Source of the DNA: Paracoccus sp. (in: a-proteobacteria)
Lineage (GTDB): Bacteria > Pseudomonadota > Alphaproteobacteria > Rhodobacterales > Rhodobacteraceae
Assembly: GCA_031178645.1 (NCBI GenBank)
Contig: JAPSIP010000107.1
Location: 1-5,955, forward strand
Direction: 5' to 3'
Length of the DNA stretch: 5,955 nucleotides
Below, one piece after another: positions 5,892-5,955 of the stretch. The translations under genes were made by a program, and so were the position numbers. The notes beneath the pieces were generated by a model. That model saw nothing but the letters and a program-made list of their open reading frames with translations. It was not told the DNA's origin and ran no database searches. Numbering within the stretch: the first letter of the stretch is position 1; the number at the start of each line of letters is the position of its first letter.

Positions 5892-5955
5892 ATGACCCGT
5901 GTGACATTCAGCATCGACGATCTGGGCCCGTTCGACGGATCGGTCCGATACGGAA
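5892..5955 (+). CDS. Start of a divergent gene of unknown function (21 codons visible)
   Basis: The visible N-terminus reads MTRVTFSIDDLGPFDGSVRY plus a Gly, then the window ends. A consensus AGGAGG at 5879-5884 with seven-base spacing makes the start convincing. There is no signal peptide or membrane segment in the visible part; it is mildly acidic with mixed polar and hydrophobic residues, compatible with a beta-rich start. I do not recognise the family and propose no function. It is transcribed divergently from the arabinosylation operon and shares its upstream region, so co-regulation is possible but unproven. Confidence 0.7.
   Translation, partial: MTRVTFSIDDLGPFDGSVRYG

Noticed and set aside
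5680..5907. Minus-strand 75-codon frame overlapping the divergent gene start
   Set aside because: It runs across the strong AGGAGG-ATG of the plus-strand gene and has Arg-rich composition without family features.

Overview
The window is GC-rich, with densely packed genes and almost all coding on the minus strand. Its codon use (G/C in third positions) and the style of its proteins suggest an alphaproteobacterium, probably Rhodobacteraceae (Paracoccus/Rhodobacter-like). That assignment is inference from composition and protein style; no rRNA or other taxonomic marker is present.

Layout: positions 5344 down to 1 form one minus-strand operon of five genes that overlap or nearly abut. In transcription order they are (1) an N-terminal HAD phosphatase fused to a UbiA-family prenyl/phosphoribosyl transferase, (2) a small GtrA-family membrane protein, (3) a DprE1-like FAD oxidoreductase, (4) a DprE2-like short-chain dehydrogenase, and (5) a polytopic membrane protein that looks like a GT-C glycosyltransferase and runs off the left edge. 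Positions 5345-5891 are non-coding and contain several perfect inverted repeats and a cluster of GGAAC/GTTCC motifs. At the right edge a divergent plus-strand gene begins at 5892 behind a strong AGGAGG ribosome binding site; only 21 codons are visible.

How the genes work together: the set matches, step for step, the polyprenyl-phosphoryl-D-arabinofuranose (DPA) pathway known from mycobacteria (Rv3806c UbiA, Rv3789 GtrA, Rv3790 DprE1, Rv3791 DprE2, and GT-C arabinosyltransferases). The inferred route starts with UbiA joining PRPP to a polyprenyl phosphate. The fused HAD domain removes the 5-phosphate. DprE1 and DprE2 then epimerise the ribose at C2 to arabinose through a 2-keto intermediate. 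GtrA may help translocate the lipid-sugar or organise the complex, and the GT-C protein may transfer D-arabinofuranose to an acceptor outside the cytoplasmic membrane. In a Gram-negative cell the acceptor cannot be mycobacterial arabinogalactan. Known Gram-negative precedents are arabinosylated Nod factors of Azorhizobium (noe genes) and arabinosylated type IV pilins of Pseudomonas aeruginosa (TfpW). The acceptor here is unknown and is the most interesting open question of the window.

Points of special note are the phosphatase-transferase fusion, replacement of the benzothiazinone-target cysteine of DprE1 by alanine, a perfect 9-bp-arm hairpin spanning the gtrA stop and dprE1 start, and the motif-dense divergent intergenic region.
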